NCBI RefSeq assembly: GCF_035918155.1
Contig: NZ_CP109327.1
Span: 4,526,001-4,590,000 of the forward strand
DNA: 64,000 nucleotides
Reading direction: 5' to 3'
Source: Streptomyces sp. NBC_01591
Lineage (GTDB): Bacteria > Actinomycetota > Actinomycetes > Streptomycetales > Streptomycetaceae
Below are positions 50,393 through 61,374 of this stretch, in pieces. The position numbers and the translations under genes are program-made. Below the pieces are notes generated by a model. It searched no databases and was not told the DNA's origin. It was given only the letters and a program-made list of their open reading frames with translations. Numbering within the stretch: the first letter of the stretch is position 1; the number at the start of each line of letters is the position of its first letter.

Positions 50393-52144
50393 ATGGGCCT
50401 GATGTCCTGGCTGCGCGGCGGCGGGCGTACGGAGACGGGCGGGGGTACGGAGACGGGCAGCGCGGGCGCGGCTCCGCCGGCCGTGCCGCGCGAGCGGGTC
50501 GACCTGGCTGAACTGCCGCCCATCCAGCGGACCCTGGGCACTCAGGATCTGGTCATCGATCCTTCCGGGTTCCAGGGGTCGCTCTCCACCCGGCAGGACA
50601 CCTCGCTCGGTACGCCCCTCGGGCATCTGGTCAGCCCGGACGCGCCCACCGGGCTGGTGCACGGGATCACCGCCCCGGCCACCCCGGTCACCGCGGATCG
50701 TCCGTTGCCGGTGCAGCGGTCCGTGGAGCGCTCGGTGGAGCTGCCGACGGGGGCTCGGTCCGCGCCCTTGTCCGTACCCCTGCCCGTGCTCGTACAGCGT
50801 GCTGTCGCGGGTGGTGTGCCCGCGGTGGCTTCGCCCATGACATCGGCCGGGGAGTCGGACGTGGCGGAGTTGCCGGTACGCCAATTGGTGGGCGAGCAGG
50901 CCTTTGTACCGGCCTCGGCTCCGGAGTCGGCACCCGAATCGGCCGCACCCGGGCCCTCGACCTCGATCCCGCTGCCGCCCCCGCCCGTTCAGCGTTCGGT
51001 GCTGCCTCCGGCCGGGGACCCGCCCCGGCGTGCGCCCGGTCTCGGTGCTCCCATGTCCGCGCTGCCGCCGACGGCGCAGCGACAGGCTGCCGTCGACGGT
51101 CCGGGTGCGGATTCCGGGGTGATTCCGGTTGCCCGGAGCGTGGCGGACGGTGGGGCCGACGAGGTCCCCGAGGCCGCTCAGGTGCCTGCGGCCCCGGAGC
51201 CGGCCTCCGACTCCGACGGGCCCACCGCTCCGCTGCTCGGCGACTCCCCCTTGCTCCCCGCCGCGTCGGATTCCACACCGGCGGCTCCCACGCCCGCGGT
51301 GCAGCGGACCCCTGCCGTGCCCGCACAGGCACCCCTGTCGCCGCCCCCGGCCACCGACCCGGTCGCGCCGTTGCTCGCCGACCGGCCCTTGACGCTCCAG
51401 AACAGGCAGAGCGGTGGGGTGGGCGCCGTACAGCGTTCCGCTGCGGACGGTGCGGCAGCGGTTGCTCCCGCCGGCGTGGGGCCGGCGCCCGGATCTGTGC
51501 TGCCGGCCCTGTCCGATGCCGTTCCGGTGCGCTGGACGTCCACCGGGTCCGGGGTGCCGTCGATGGCGGTGACCCCATCCGTACCGGCTGCTCTGCAACG
51601 TACCGCCGCGTCCCCGGGGCAAGCGGCGGGTGCGCCTTCGCCGCCGCTTCCTGCCCTGCAGCGTCGGGCAGTCGGGGGGCCGCCGGTGCCTCGTTCATTG
51701 CCGGGTTCCGGTAGCCATGCCGCACCGTCCCGCGGCCACACTCCCTCCGCGCCCTCGTTCACCTCGGCCGGCTCGGTCGCCGTGGCCGCCGGAGTGGCTC
51801 AGCGGATGGCCGACGGCAGTGTCGTCTTCGGGTCGACGCCGCCGCCGTACGCGCCACCTGTTGTCCAGCGCGAGACGGCGACCGAGGAACCACCGCCACC
51901 GGATCCGCCCCAGGAGCCCGCACCCGAACCCGATCCGGAGCCCCAGCCGGAACCGGAACCCGGGCCGACGGCCGAGGCCCACGGCGCGCCGGGCGCTTCC
52001 GGGGCCGCCCCCGCCTCCGGTGGAGCGCCGGTCGTCACCGACGAGCTGGTGCGCGCCCTGTACGCGCCGCTCAGCAGGCTCTTCAAGGCGGATCTGCGGC
52101 TGGAACGCGAACGGGCGGGATTCCTCATCAACACCAGGCACTGA
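50393..52144 (+). CDS. QR-motif-rich disordered eCIS protein
   Basis: A 583-residue protein from ATG 50393. It is almost wholly Pro/Ala/Val/Ser/Gly and predicted disordered, with about eleven separate [VIA][VLA]QR motifs (PIQRTL, PVQRSV, LVQRAV, AVQRTP, ALQRTA, ALQRRA, VAQRMA, VVQRET and others) at roughly 35-60-residue spacing. The first 30 and last 40 residues look folded; the end (DELVRALYAPLSRLFKADLRLERERAGF) is a conserved-looking helix. Afp-type loci have no clear equivalent. It may be a flexible linker, tape-measure-like ruler or cargo-binding scaffold. Confidence 0.8.
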   Translation: MGLMSWLRGGGRTETGGGTETGSAGAAPPAVPRERVDLAELPPIQRTLGTQDLVIDPSGFQGSLSTRQDTSLGTPLGHLVSPDAPTGLVHGITAPATPVTADRPLPVQRSVERSVELPTGARSAPLSVPLPVLVQRAVAGGVPAVASPMTSAGESDVAELPVRQLVGEQAFVPASAPESAPESAAPGPSTSIPLPPPPVQRSVLPPAGDPPRRAPGLGAPMSALPPTAQRQAAVDGPGADSGVIPVARSVADGGADEVPEAAQVPAAPEPASDSDGPTAPLLGDSPLLPAASDSTPAAPTPAVQRTPAVPAQAPLSPPPATDPVAPLLADRPLTLQNRQSGGVGAVQRSAADGAAAVAPAGVGPAPGSVLPALSDAVPVRWTSTGSGVPSMAVTPSVPAALQRTAASPGQAAGAPSPPLPALQRRAVGGPPVPRSLPGSGSHAAPSRGHTPSAPSFTSAGSVAVAAGVAQRMADGSVVFGSTPPPYAPPVVQRETATEEPPPPDPPQEPAPEPDPEPQPEPEPGPTAEAHGAPGASGAAPASGGAPVVTDELVRALYAPLSRLFKADLRLERERAGFLINTRH

Positions 52145-52168
52145 AATCCACACCAGGCACTGAGATCG
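52131..52168 (+). repeat. 19-bp tandem duplication spanning a stop codon
   Basis: ACACCAGGCACTGA occurs at 52131 and 52150 with almost the same flanks. The first copy holds the stop codon of the QR-rich gene. Confidence 0.85.
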
Positions 52169-52181
52169 AGAGGTACGGACC

Positions 52182-52619
52182 ATGGCCACCGCCCAGGAGA
52201 ACGATCCCGCCGTCAGTGTCTGCTTCGTCGTCACGATCGACGACATCGAGCTCGGATCGTTCAACACATGCGACGGGCTGGGCTGTGAAGTGGTGCTCGA
52301 AACACGGGAGGAGGGCGGCAACAACGGGCATCTGTGGCAGTTGCCGACCCGCCTGAAGTACTCGAACGTCAAGCTGTCCAGGCCGCTCACCAAGGAGACC
52401 GAGAAGGTGGCGCGCTGGTTCGCCACCATGACGACCGGGTTCACCCGGAAGACGGCGCACATCGAGGCGCGGACCGGGGACGGGCAGAAGGTGGCCCAGT
52501 GGGGGCTGCTGGAGGTCGTGCCGGTCCGCTGGACCGGGCCCTCCTTCACCCCCGAATCGCCCAAGGTCGCGATGGAGACGATCGAGATCGCCCATCACGG
52601 CTATGTGATGGAGGGCTGA
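52182..52619 (+). CDS. Second tube-like protein (gp19 family, Afp5-like)
   Basis: A 145-residue gp19-fold protein. VCFVVTIDDIELGSFNTCDGLG and LKYSNVKLSRPLTKETEKVARWF are typical of the minor tube proteins that join the tube to the spike. It differs clearly from the main tube protein, so it is probably the tube initiator. RBS GAGAGG lies before ATG 52182. It begins the hub and spike part of the operon. Confidence 0.88.
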   Translation: MATAQENDPAVSVCFVVTIDDIELGSFNTCDGLGCEVVLETREEGGNNGHLWQLPTRLKYSNVKLSRPLTKETEKVARWFATMTTGFTRKTAHIEARTGDGQKVAQWGLLEVVPVRWTGPSFTPESPKVAMETIEIAHHGYVMEG

Positions 52620-52624
52620 GCGTC

Positions 52625-53427
52625 GTGAGCGGTGCGGGCCCCATCGCCTTCAGCGCCGCCGGTACGTCCGGGGCGTCGGCCGCGAAGGCGGGCAAGGGAG
52701 GTTCGGCCAGGCCCAAGCTGGAGCACGCCTACCTGGAACTGCGGACCCCGCCGACCGGCGGCGGCCTCACCCCCGGCGGCCCGTGCGGGCGGATCGACTT
52801 CCAGTTCAACCCCAAGGAGCTCAGCCTCACCAAGGCCGCTTCCTGGAAGCGGAGTCCGGCCAAGGGCGCGAAGAGTTCCGGACCACCGGAGTACCAGGGC
52901 TCGCAGCCCAGCAAGCTCACCGTGGAGATGTTCTTCGACGCCAGCGACACCCAGGACACCCGGGTGGTGACCTCCGTCGAGCAGCTCTTCGCCTGCTGCG
53001 TGCCGACCAACGAGACCCGTCAGCAGCAGCGTTCTTCGCCGCCGTGGGTGGTCTTCCACTGGGGCGGGCTGACCGGGTTCCCGGGCTACGTCAGCCAAGT
53101 GCAGGCGAAATACACCCTGTTCACCACGTCGGGCGTGCCGATCCGGGCCGTCTGCCAGGTGACGATGGAGGAGATCAGCGGCGACACCCCGGGCCAGAAC
53201 CCGACCTCGGGCGCCCTCGCGGCCCGCCGGGTGCACCGGCTGGACGCCGGGGACTCGCTGCCCTCGCTCGCCCAGCGCGAGTACGGCGACCCGGCGGCCT
53301 GGCGGGTGATCGCGGAGGCGAACGGGATCGACGACCCGATGCGGCTGGCCCCCGGACGGCAACTGCTGCTCCCCGCACTCGACGAGCTGAGCCGGCTCGA
53401 AGAGGGCCGGGACGGAGGGCGGTCCTG

Positions 53428-53428
<1 letters not shown>
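52625..53428 (+). CDS. LysM-containing hub protein (Afp7-like)
   Basis: A 267-residue protein from GTG 52625. The core (IDFQFNPKELSLTKAASW, LTVEMFFDAS, WVVFHWGG, GVPIRAVCQVTMEE) is the eCIS tube-like hub domain. Residues about 205-255 are a LysM domain (LPSLAQREYGDPAAWRVIAE). In Afp and similar particles this protein lies between tube and spike. It overlaps the spike gene by one base. Confidence 0.9.
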
Positions 53429-55491
<2,063 letters not shown>

Positions 55492-55527
55492 CCGCGCGGA
55501 CGCGCTGAGCGAGAGGAACGGACTGCC

Positions 55528-55821
55528 ATGTCAGCAGCCGCGGCGGCAGCCGCACGGGTCGGCGACCCCACCGGACACCCCGGCACGGTCGGGCCCCCCG
55601 GCGTCCCGTCCGTGCTGATCGGCGGGCTCCCCGCCGCCACGGTCGGCACCCCGCACCTGTGCGCGTCGCCGCCGCCCGCGGTGCACGCCCCGTCCGCCAT
55701 CGCGCCGCCCGGCAGCACCACGGTGCTGATCGGCGGGCAGCCCGCCGCCCGCGTCGGGGACCGGGCCGCCTGCGGCGCACCCATCGTGTCCGGGTGCCCG
55801 ACGGTGCTGATCGGAGGCTGA
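55528..55821 (+). CDS. cis10: PAAR-repeat spike tip (Afp10-like)
   Basis: A 97-residue PAAR protein. VLIGGLPAATVGTPHLC and VLIGGQPAARVGDRAAC are the two PAAR repeats, with His and Cys for metal at the tip, and it ends VSGCPTVLIGG. It caps the VgrG-like needle. RBS GAGAGGAACGG precedes ATG 55528. Confidence 0.93.
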   Translation: MSAAAAAAARVGDPTGHPGTVGPPGVPSVLIGGLPAATVGTPHLCASPPPAVHAPSAIAPPGSTTVLIGGQPAARVGDRAACGAPIVSGCPTVLIGG

Positions 55822-55827
55822 GCGTCC

Positions 55828-56241
55828 ATGGGGCAGGAGTTCATCGGCGCGGGCTGGGCCTTCCCGCCGCGCACCGACGCCACCGGGTCCATCGCCCTGG
55901 TGCGCGGGGAGCACGAGCTGGAGGAGTCGATCCGGCTGATCCTGGCGACATCACCGGGCGAGCGGCCGATGCGGCCGGAGTTCGGCTGCGCCGTCAACGA
56001 CTACGTGTTCGCCCCGGCGGACGCGGGCACGGCCGGGCAGCTCGCGTACGAGGTGCGTCTCGCGCTGGACCGGTGGGAGCCCCGGATCGAGGTCACCGAG
56101 GTCGTCGTCCGGTTCGACGAGGCGGACAACGGGGTCCTGTACATCGACATCGGCTACACCGTCCGGGGCGCCAACGACCCCCGGAACCTGGTCTTTCCGT
56201 TCTATGTGATCCCGCAGCACGAGGAGGTGGACGGCGCGTGA
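55828..56241 (+). CDS. cis9: Baseplate wedge protein gp25-like (Afp9-like)
   Basis: A 137-residue gp25/GPW family protein. LILATSPGERPMRPEFGCAV carries the conserved EPR-like motif (GERPMRPEFG) that links the baseplate to the first sheath ring. DNGVLYIDIGYTV lies in the C-terminal sheet. The stop overlaps the next GTG by four bases. Confidence 0.93.
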   Translation: MGQEFIGAGWAFPPRTDATGSIALVRGEHELEESIRLILATSPGERPMRPEFGCAVNDYVFAPADAGTAGQLAYEVRLALDRWEPRIEVTEVVVRFDEADNGVLYIDIGYTVRGANDPRNLVFPFYVIPQHEEVDGA

Positions 56242-58196
56242 CGCTGCCCAGCCCGTATCTGGACGACCGCCGTTTCCAGGGCCTGGTCGACGAGGCGAAA
56301 CGGCTCGTCCAGCAGCGCTGCCCCGAGTGGAGCGACCACAATGTGTCGGACCCGGGCGTGACCCTCATCGAGGCCTTCGCGACCATGGTCGACCAGCTCG
56401 TCTACCGGGTGAACCGGGTTCCGGAGAAGAGCTATCTGACCTTCCTCGACCTGATCGGCGTCCGGCTCCACCAGCCCACGGCCGCCCGCACCGATGTGAC
56501 GTTCCGGCTCTCCGCGCCGCAGCCCGAACCGGTGCGGGTGCGGGCCGGCACGGAGGTCGCGACCGTGCGCACGGAGACCGAGGAAGCGGTGGTCTTCACG
56601 ACCGTCGGCGAACTGTCCATAGTGCCCTGCGAGTTCGCCCACCTCGCCACCTGGCCGACGTCCGGCGACGCCCTGGACCGTACCGAGGAACTCGCGCTCG
56701 GCCGGTCCGTGCCCTGCTTCGGCGCCACGCCCGCGCCCGGCGACGCCCTCTACGTGGGCCTGTCCGCGGCCGTCCCCTCGGGCGTCGTCGTGCTGCGGCT
56801 GGACTGCGCGGTCGAGGGCGTCGGCGTGGACCCGCTGCGCCCGCCGCTGGTCTGGGAGGCCTGGAACGGCAGCGCCTGGACGGCCTGCGAGATCGAGAAG
56901 GACGACACCGGCGGCTTCAACCGGTCCGGGGAGCTGATCCTGCACGTTCCGGAGGGGCACACACCCCTCGTCGTCGTACGCCGCACCGGCGGCTGGCTGC
57001 GCTGCCGCCTGGTGGAGGCCGCCCCGGGGCAGCCCACCTACATGGCGCCCCCGGTGGTGCGCCGGATCACCGCGTTCACGATCGGCGCGACCGTCGGGGC
57101 CGTGCACGCCGAGACCGTGACCGACGAGGTGCTCGGCCCGGCCGAGGGGGTACCCGGCCAGACCTTCACGGTGAGCCGCCCGCCGGTCGTCCCCGGCGAC
57201 TTCGTCGTCGAGGTCGCGGATCCGGAGGGGGGCCCGCAGGGCACGGAATGGACCCGGGTCGACGACTTCGCGCTCTCCGGCCCCGAGGACCGGCACATCA
57301 CGCTCGATCCCAACTCGGGCCGGGTCGAATTCGGTCCGGCGGTACGGGAACGGGACGGTTCCATCCGCTACTACGGCAAGGTGCCGCCGAAGGGCGCCAC
57401 CGTACGCGTGCGCTCGTACCGCACCGGCGGAGGGCTGCGCGGCAATGTCGCGACCTCCACGCTCCGGGTGCTGCGCAGCGCCATCCCGTACGTGGCCCGG
57501 GTGGAGAACCGCCGCCCGGCGCTCGGCGGGGTCGACGGCGAGACGGTGGAGAACGCCCGGGTGCGCGGGCCGATGACGCTGCGGACCCTGCGCCGGGCCG
57601 TCGTGCCGCAGGACTACGAACTGCTGGCCCGCGAGGTGGCACCCGACGCGGCCCGGGTGCAGTGCATCCCGGCCGGCGAGGACTCGGACGTCGAGGCGGG
57701 CGGGGTGCGGCTGCTCGTCGTACCGGCCGGGCGCAGCGACGAGCAGGGCCGGATCCAGTTCGACGAGCTCATCCCGCCGCAGCAGACCCTCGCCCTGATC
57801 GCGGGCCATCTGGACGAACGGCGGCCCATCGGCGCCCGGTTGGTGGTCGAGCGGCCCTTCTACCAAGGGGTCACGGTGGTCGCCTCGGTCCAGGCCCGCA
57901 GAGGCGTCGTGCTGGAACGGGTGCGCGAGGAGGCGCTGACCGCCCTCTACAGCTACTTCAACCCGCTGAGCGGCGGACCGGGCCGCGACGGCTGGCCGTT
58001 CGGCCGGCCGATCCAGTCGGGCGAGGCGTTCGCCGTACTGCAACAGGTGGCGGGCGTGGACCTGGTGGAGGACGTACGCCTCTTCCCCGCGGACCCCGTG
58101 AACGGGCAGCGCGGCGAGCCCACCACCAAGATCGCGCTGGACCGGCACGCGCTGGTCTTCAGCTACGAGCACCAGCTCCGGGTACGGGAGGCCTGA
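56238..58196 (+). CDS. cis11: Baseplate J-like protein (Afp11-like)
   Basis: A 652-residue protein from GTG 56238. PSPYLDDRRFQGLVDEAKRLV and WSDHNVSDPGVTLIEAFATMVDQL are the usual N-terminal signature of gp6/baseplate J proteins. VRGPMTLRTLRRAVVPQDYELLA and the GRPIQSGEAFAVLQQVAGV end are also typical. It forms the inner wedge of the baseplate. Confidence 0.93.
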   Translation: MTLPSPYLDDRRFQGLVDEAKRLVQQRCPEWSDHNVSDPGVTLIEAFATMVDQLVYRVNRVPEKSYLTFLDLIGVRLHQPTAARTDVTFRLSAPQPEPVRVRAGTEVATVRTETEEAVVFTTVGELSIVPCEFAHLATWPTSGDALDRTEELALGRSVPCFGATPAPGDALYVGLSAAVPSGVVVLRLDCAVEGVGVDPLRPPLVWEAWNGSAWTACEIEKDDTGGFNRSGELILHVPEGHTPLVVVRRTGGWLRCRLVEAAPGQPTYMAPPVVRRITAFTIGATVGAVHAETVTDEVLGPAEGVPGQTFTVSRPPVVPGDFVVEVADPEGGPQGTEWTRVDDFALSGPEDRHITLDPNSGRVEFGPAVRERDGSIRYYGKVPPKGATVRVRSYRTGGGLRGNVATSTLRVLRSAIPYVARVENRRPALGGVDGETVENARVRGPMTLRTLRRAVVPQDYELLAREVAPDAARVQCIPAGEDSDVEAGGVRLLVVPAGRSDEQGRIQFDELIPPQQTLALIAGHLDERRPIGARLVVERPFYQGVTVVASVQARRGVVLERVREEALTALYSYFNPLSGGPGRDGWPFGRPIQSGEAFAVLQQVAGVDLVEDVRLFPADPVNGQRGEPTTKIALDRHALVFSYEHQLRVREA

Positions 58197-58201
58197 CCGC
58201 C

Positions 58202-58735
58202 ATGCGCACAGCCGTGACCGGCCTGCCGACACCGCACCCGCTGATCGAACAGCTTCCGGCGGTCTACCTGGAGCAGGACTTCCTGCGACGGTTCCTCGCG
58301 GCGCTCGACGACGTACTCGCCCCGGTCCTGCTCTCCATCGACAATCTGCCCGCCCACCTCGACCCGCGCAGCGCGCCCGAGGACTTCCTGACCTGGCTGG
58401 CCCAGTGGGTGGCCGTCGACACCCGCACGGACCACCCGGTCGAGCAGCGGCGGGCGACGGTGCTCGGCGCCGTCGAGCGGCACAGCAGGCGAGGCACCCG
58501 GCGCGGCCTCGCGGAGGCGGTGTTCCTGGAGACCGGGATCGAGCCGGACATCGTGGAGAGCGGCGGCACGGCGTGGTCGACGATGCCGCACACCCGGTTC
58601 CCGGGCGGCCCGCGGCCGTGGGTCACGGTCCGGGTCCGGGCCGCGCAGCCGTACCAGATCGACCGGGTGCGGCTGGAGGAGCTGATCCGTACGGAGATCC
58701 CGGCGCATGTGGGCTTCGACCTGGAGGTCCTGTGA
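58202..58735 (+). CDS. Tail protein I / wedge component (Afp12-like)
   Basis: A 177-residue protein. PLIEQLPAVYLEQDFLRRFLAALDD and FLTWLAQWVAV are typical of phage tail protein I (gp7-like C-terminal wedge). It completes the baseplate gene set. Much shorter than Afp12, as in other Streptomyces systems. It overlaps the next GTG by four bases. Confidence 0.87.
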   Translation: MRTAVTGLPTPHPLIEQLPAVYLEQDFLRRFLAALDDVLAPVLLSIDNLPAHLDPRSAPEDFLTWLAQWVAVDTRTDHPVEQRRATVLGAVERHSRRGTRRGLAEAVFLETGIEPDIVESGGTAWSTMPHTRFPGGPRPWVTVRVRAAQPYQIDRVRLEELIRTEIPAHVGFDLEVL

Positions 58736-59850
58736 TCTGCGAGACGTGCGGCCAGAACAATGCGCCGGGGACGCAGTTCTGTACGTCGTGCCAGGCGTTC
58801 CTGGAGTGGGAGGAGCCACAGAGCGGGACCCCGGCGCCTTCCACTACCCGGCCGCCCCGGGCACATTGGGATCTCCACGTTCCTCCGGCCGCCCCCGCCC
58901 CCCAGCCCCAGCCACACCCCTCACCGCAGCCGACCCCCCAGCCCCAGCCGCAACCGTCCCCGCAGCCCTCCCCGCAGCCCCCCGTTGCCGCGACCGCTGC
59001 CCCGCGTCGTCCCGGCGACGAGACGGACGAGCGGGTGCCGGGGCCCGAGGCGCTGCCCGACGTACCGCCCGAAACCGCGAACACACCCCCGGGCCCACCG
59101 CCCGTCGTGCCCGTCCGCTGCCCCAACTGCCGTACGGAGAACGCCCCGGACCGCACCCTGTGCATCCGCTGCGCACTGCTCCTGGACCCGGGGCCGCCGC
59201 CCGATGTCCGGCCTCCCTGGTGGCGCCGGCTCCTCCGGCGGCGACCGCGTCAGGCGCCCACCGCGGGCACCCGGCCGAGGCGCCGGCTGTGGCGCCGCCC
59301 CGGTCTGGCGCTGCCGATCGTGCTGATCGTGCTGGCGTGCGGCGTCTGGTTCGCCCTTCCGCACGTGTCCGGGTGGTTCGGCTTCGCCAAGGACGAGACC
59401 GGGACGCCGGAGGCGGTGCCGCCCACCCGGTTCCGGGCGTCCAGCCGGGCTCCGGGGCACCCGGCGGGTGCGGCGTTCGACGGTTTCAACAACCGCTACT
59501 GGGCGCCCTCGGCGGCCGGGCCCGACACCGGGGTGGGCCAGTACCTGGAGTGCGACTTCGAGCACCCGGTACGGGTACTGAAGCTGGTCGTCTTCTCGGG
59601 TACGTCGGCCAAGATGGACGAGTTCCTCACCCAGGCCCGCCCGGCCAGGATCACCGTCCAGCTCACCTCCGCCGACGGAACCAGTGTCAACAAGAAGCTG
59701 CGGGTCAAGGACCAGCCGGGCCAGCAGACCTTCGACCTGCGCGGTTCGGAGATCGTCAAGGCCCGGCTGACGACCGACACCACGTACGGAGCGGGTCCCG
59801 GCCGCCGGCTCGCCGTCGCCGAGATCGAGTTCTTCGGCCGGAGGTCCTGA
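58732..59850 (+). CDS. cisA: CisA-like single-pass membrane protein with zinc ribbons and glycan-binding-like domain
   Basis: A 372-residue protein from GTG 58732. The first zinc ribbon is CETCGQNNAPGTQFCTSC at the N-terminus; the second is CPNCRTENAPDRTLCIRC at about residue 130. Between them is a (PQ)n-rich linker. A basic stretch precedes one membrane helix (about 190-212, LALPIVLIVLACGVWFAL). The C-terminal domain (about 230-370) resembles a discoidin/NADase-type glycan-binding domain and would be extracellular. Gene position and layout match the Streptomyces CIS membrane protein reported as CisA, which links particle contraction with the membrane (recalled, not searched). Confidence 0.82.
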   Translation: MICETCGQNNAPGTQFCTSCQAFLEWEEPQSGTPAPSTTRPPRAHWDLHVPPAAPAPQPQPHPSPQPTPQPQPQPSPQPSPQPPVAATAAPRRPGDETDERVPGPEALPDVPPETANTPPGPPPVVPVRCPNCRTENAPDRTLCIRCALLLDPGPPPDVRPPWWRRLLRRRPRQAPTAGTRPRRRLWRRPGLALPIVLIVLACGVWFALPHVSGWFGFAKDETGTPEAVPPTRFRASSRAPGHPAGAAFDGFNNRYWAPSAAGPDTGVGQYLECDFEHPVRVLKLVVFSGTSAKMDEFLTQARPARITVQLTSADGTSVNKKLRVKDQPGQQTFDLRGSEIVKARLTTDTTYGAGPGRRLAVAEIEFFGRRS

Positions 59851-59871
59851 AGGAGCGGCCCTGACGGGAGC

Positions 59872-61218
59872 TCACCCCGCGGACAGCGCCACCAGGTTGT
59901 CCGCCTGCGCGAGACCGCTCTCCTCGACGACCCCGCGCACGCTCTGCGCTTCGCGCACCAGCGCGAAGCGCACCCGCCCGTCGGCATCGGTGCGGTAGCC
60001 GTACACCGCGGGCCGGGGCAGTGAGTTGTACGAGAAGTGCGAGGAGAAGTAGTACGCCCCGGTGTCGTAGAGCGCCACCACGTCGCCGGGCTCGATGGCG
60101 GGGAGCTCGACCCCGGTCGCGGCGAGGTCCCCGGCGAAGCAGCAGGGGCCCGCGATGTCGACGACCTGGGCCGGGCCCTGCTTGGGGTGGCCCGCGGCGT
60201 CGAAGACCCCGACGCGCAGCGGCCAGGAGCCGGGCATGAACACGGTACGGGTGGCGACCTGGGCACCCGCGTGCGTGACCGCGATCTGCCGCCCCCCGGC
60301 GGACTTGGTGTACTCGACGACGGTTCCGATCGTTCCGCTCTTGGCGAGCAGGGAGCGGCCGAACTCGGTGACGAGGGTGTAGCGGCCGTCGAAGAGCCCC
60401 GGGGCGGCTTCGCGGAGTTCGGCGACGTAATCGGCGTACGTGGGCCGGTCGTCCTCGTCGGCGAAGTTGACGGGCAGGCCACCGCCGATGTCGATCCCGG
60501 TGATCCGGGTGTGGCCCAGCCGGGTGTTGATCCGCTCGGCCAGCTCGTACGCCGCGCGGATGCCCTCGGCGATGAGCGGCAGCGGGCAGCCCTGGGAACC
60601 GACGTGCGCGTGCAGCCGGTTGAGCCAGGGCCGACGCTCGAAGGCCTCGATCACCGCGTCGACGGCCCCCGGGTCGCGCAGCGCGACGCCGAACTTCGAG
60701 GTCGCCGTCGCGGTGCTCATCGCGCCGATGGCCCCCGCCCCCACCTGCGGGTTCACCCGGAGCCCGATGGGTCCGGCGGCTTCCCGGCCGGCCAGCAGGC
60801 GGTCCACCCGGGCCATCTCCTGGAAGTTGTCCAGGTTGATCGCGATGCCGTGGGCGAGCGTGAACTCCAGCTCCTCGACCGTCTTCGCGGGGCTGTCGAA
60901 GACCAGCCGGTCGTACGCGAACCCGGCGGCAAGCGCCTGCTCCAGCTCACCGGGCGAGGCCACCTCGCACCCCATCCCCGCGTCCGCGAGCAGCCGCAGC
61001 ACCGGCACCAGGCCGCACGCCTTGGCCGCGAACGTGTGCCGTACAGGGGCGGGCCCCTCGAACGCCTCGTTCAGCGCGTCCACCGCGGCGAGCACCCCGT
61101 CCACGTCGAGGAGACCGACGACGGGCGAGTGCGGACCGAGCAGCCCGTCCTCGACGGCGCGCGCCAGCGCCGCCGTGCGGCGGTCACCGCGCTGCCGGGC
61201 CTTCGAGCCTGAAGTCAT
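59872..61218 (-). CDS. Fold-III PLP-dependent decarboxylase (DAP/ornithine decarboxylase family)
   Basis: A 448-residue enzyme from ATG 61218. The PLP lysine is K66 (HTFAAKAC). HVGSQG, GIDIGGGLPVNF and the substrate-loop motif EFGRSLLAKSG match alanine-racemase-fold decarboxylases; the last is a variant of EPGR. CCFAGD supplies the C-terminal active-site cysteine. It could decarboxylate diaminopimelate, ornithine or a related amino acid; the variant motif argues against simple lysA. It converges on the CisA-like gene and follows the PucR-type gene by 156 bases. Confidence 0.88.
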   Translation of the reverse strand: MTSGSKARQRGDRRTAALARAVEDGLLGPHSPVVGLLDVDGVLAAVDALNEAFEGPAPVRHTFAAKACGLVPVLRLLADAGMGCEVASPGELEQALAAGFAYDRLVFDSPAKTVEELEFTLAHGIAINLDNFQEMARVDRLLAGREAAGPIGLRVNPQVGAGAIGAMSTATATSKFGVALRDPGAVDAVIEAFERRPWLNRLHAHVGSQGCPLPLIAEGIRAAYELAERINTRLGHTRITGIDIGGGLPVNFADEDDRPTYADYVAELREAAPGLFDGRYTLVTEFGRSLLAKSGTIGTVVEYTKSAGGRQIAVTHAGAQVATRTVFMPGSWPLRVGVFDAAGHPKQGPAQVVDIAGPCCFAGDLAATGVELPAIEPGDVVALYDTGAYYFSSHFSYNSLPRPAVYGYRTDADGRVRFALVREAQSVRGVVEESGLAQADNLVALSAG

Positions 61219-61374
61219 GCCAACCACCACAACACCCCTCCGTCTGCCACGCCATTACGTACGGACAGCCTCGAACCGGCTGTACGAACAGCTTCGGCGC
61301 GGAGGGGACGGCGCGTCTTCGACCGACACGACGACGCCTGCCCGATTCCTTTGCCGTACCGGACAGCCGAACGA

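Noticed and set aside
59872..61218. Housekeeping lysA
   Set aside because: The EFGR motif replaces EPGR and the gene sits with a PucR regulator, away from the usual lysine or threonine gene context; kept as a family-level call only.
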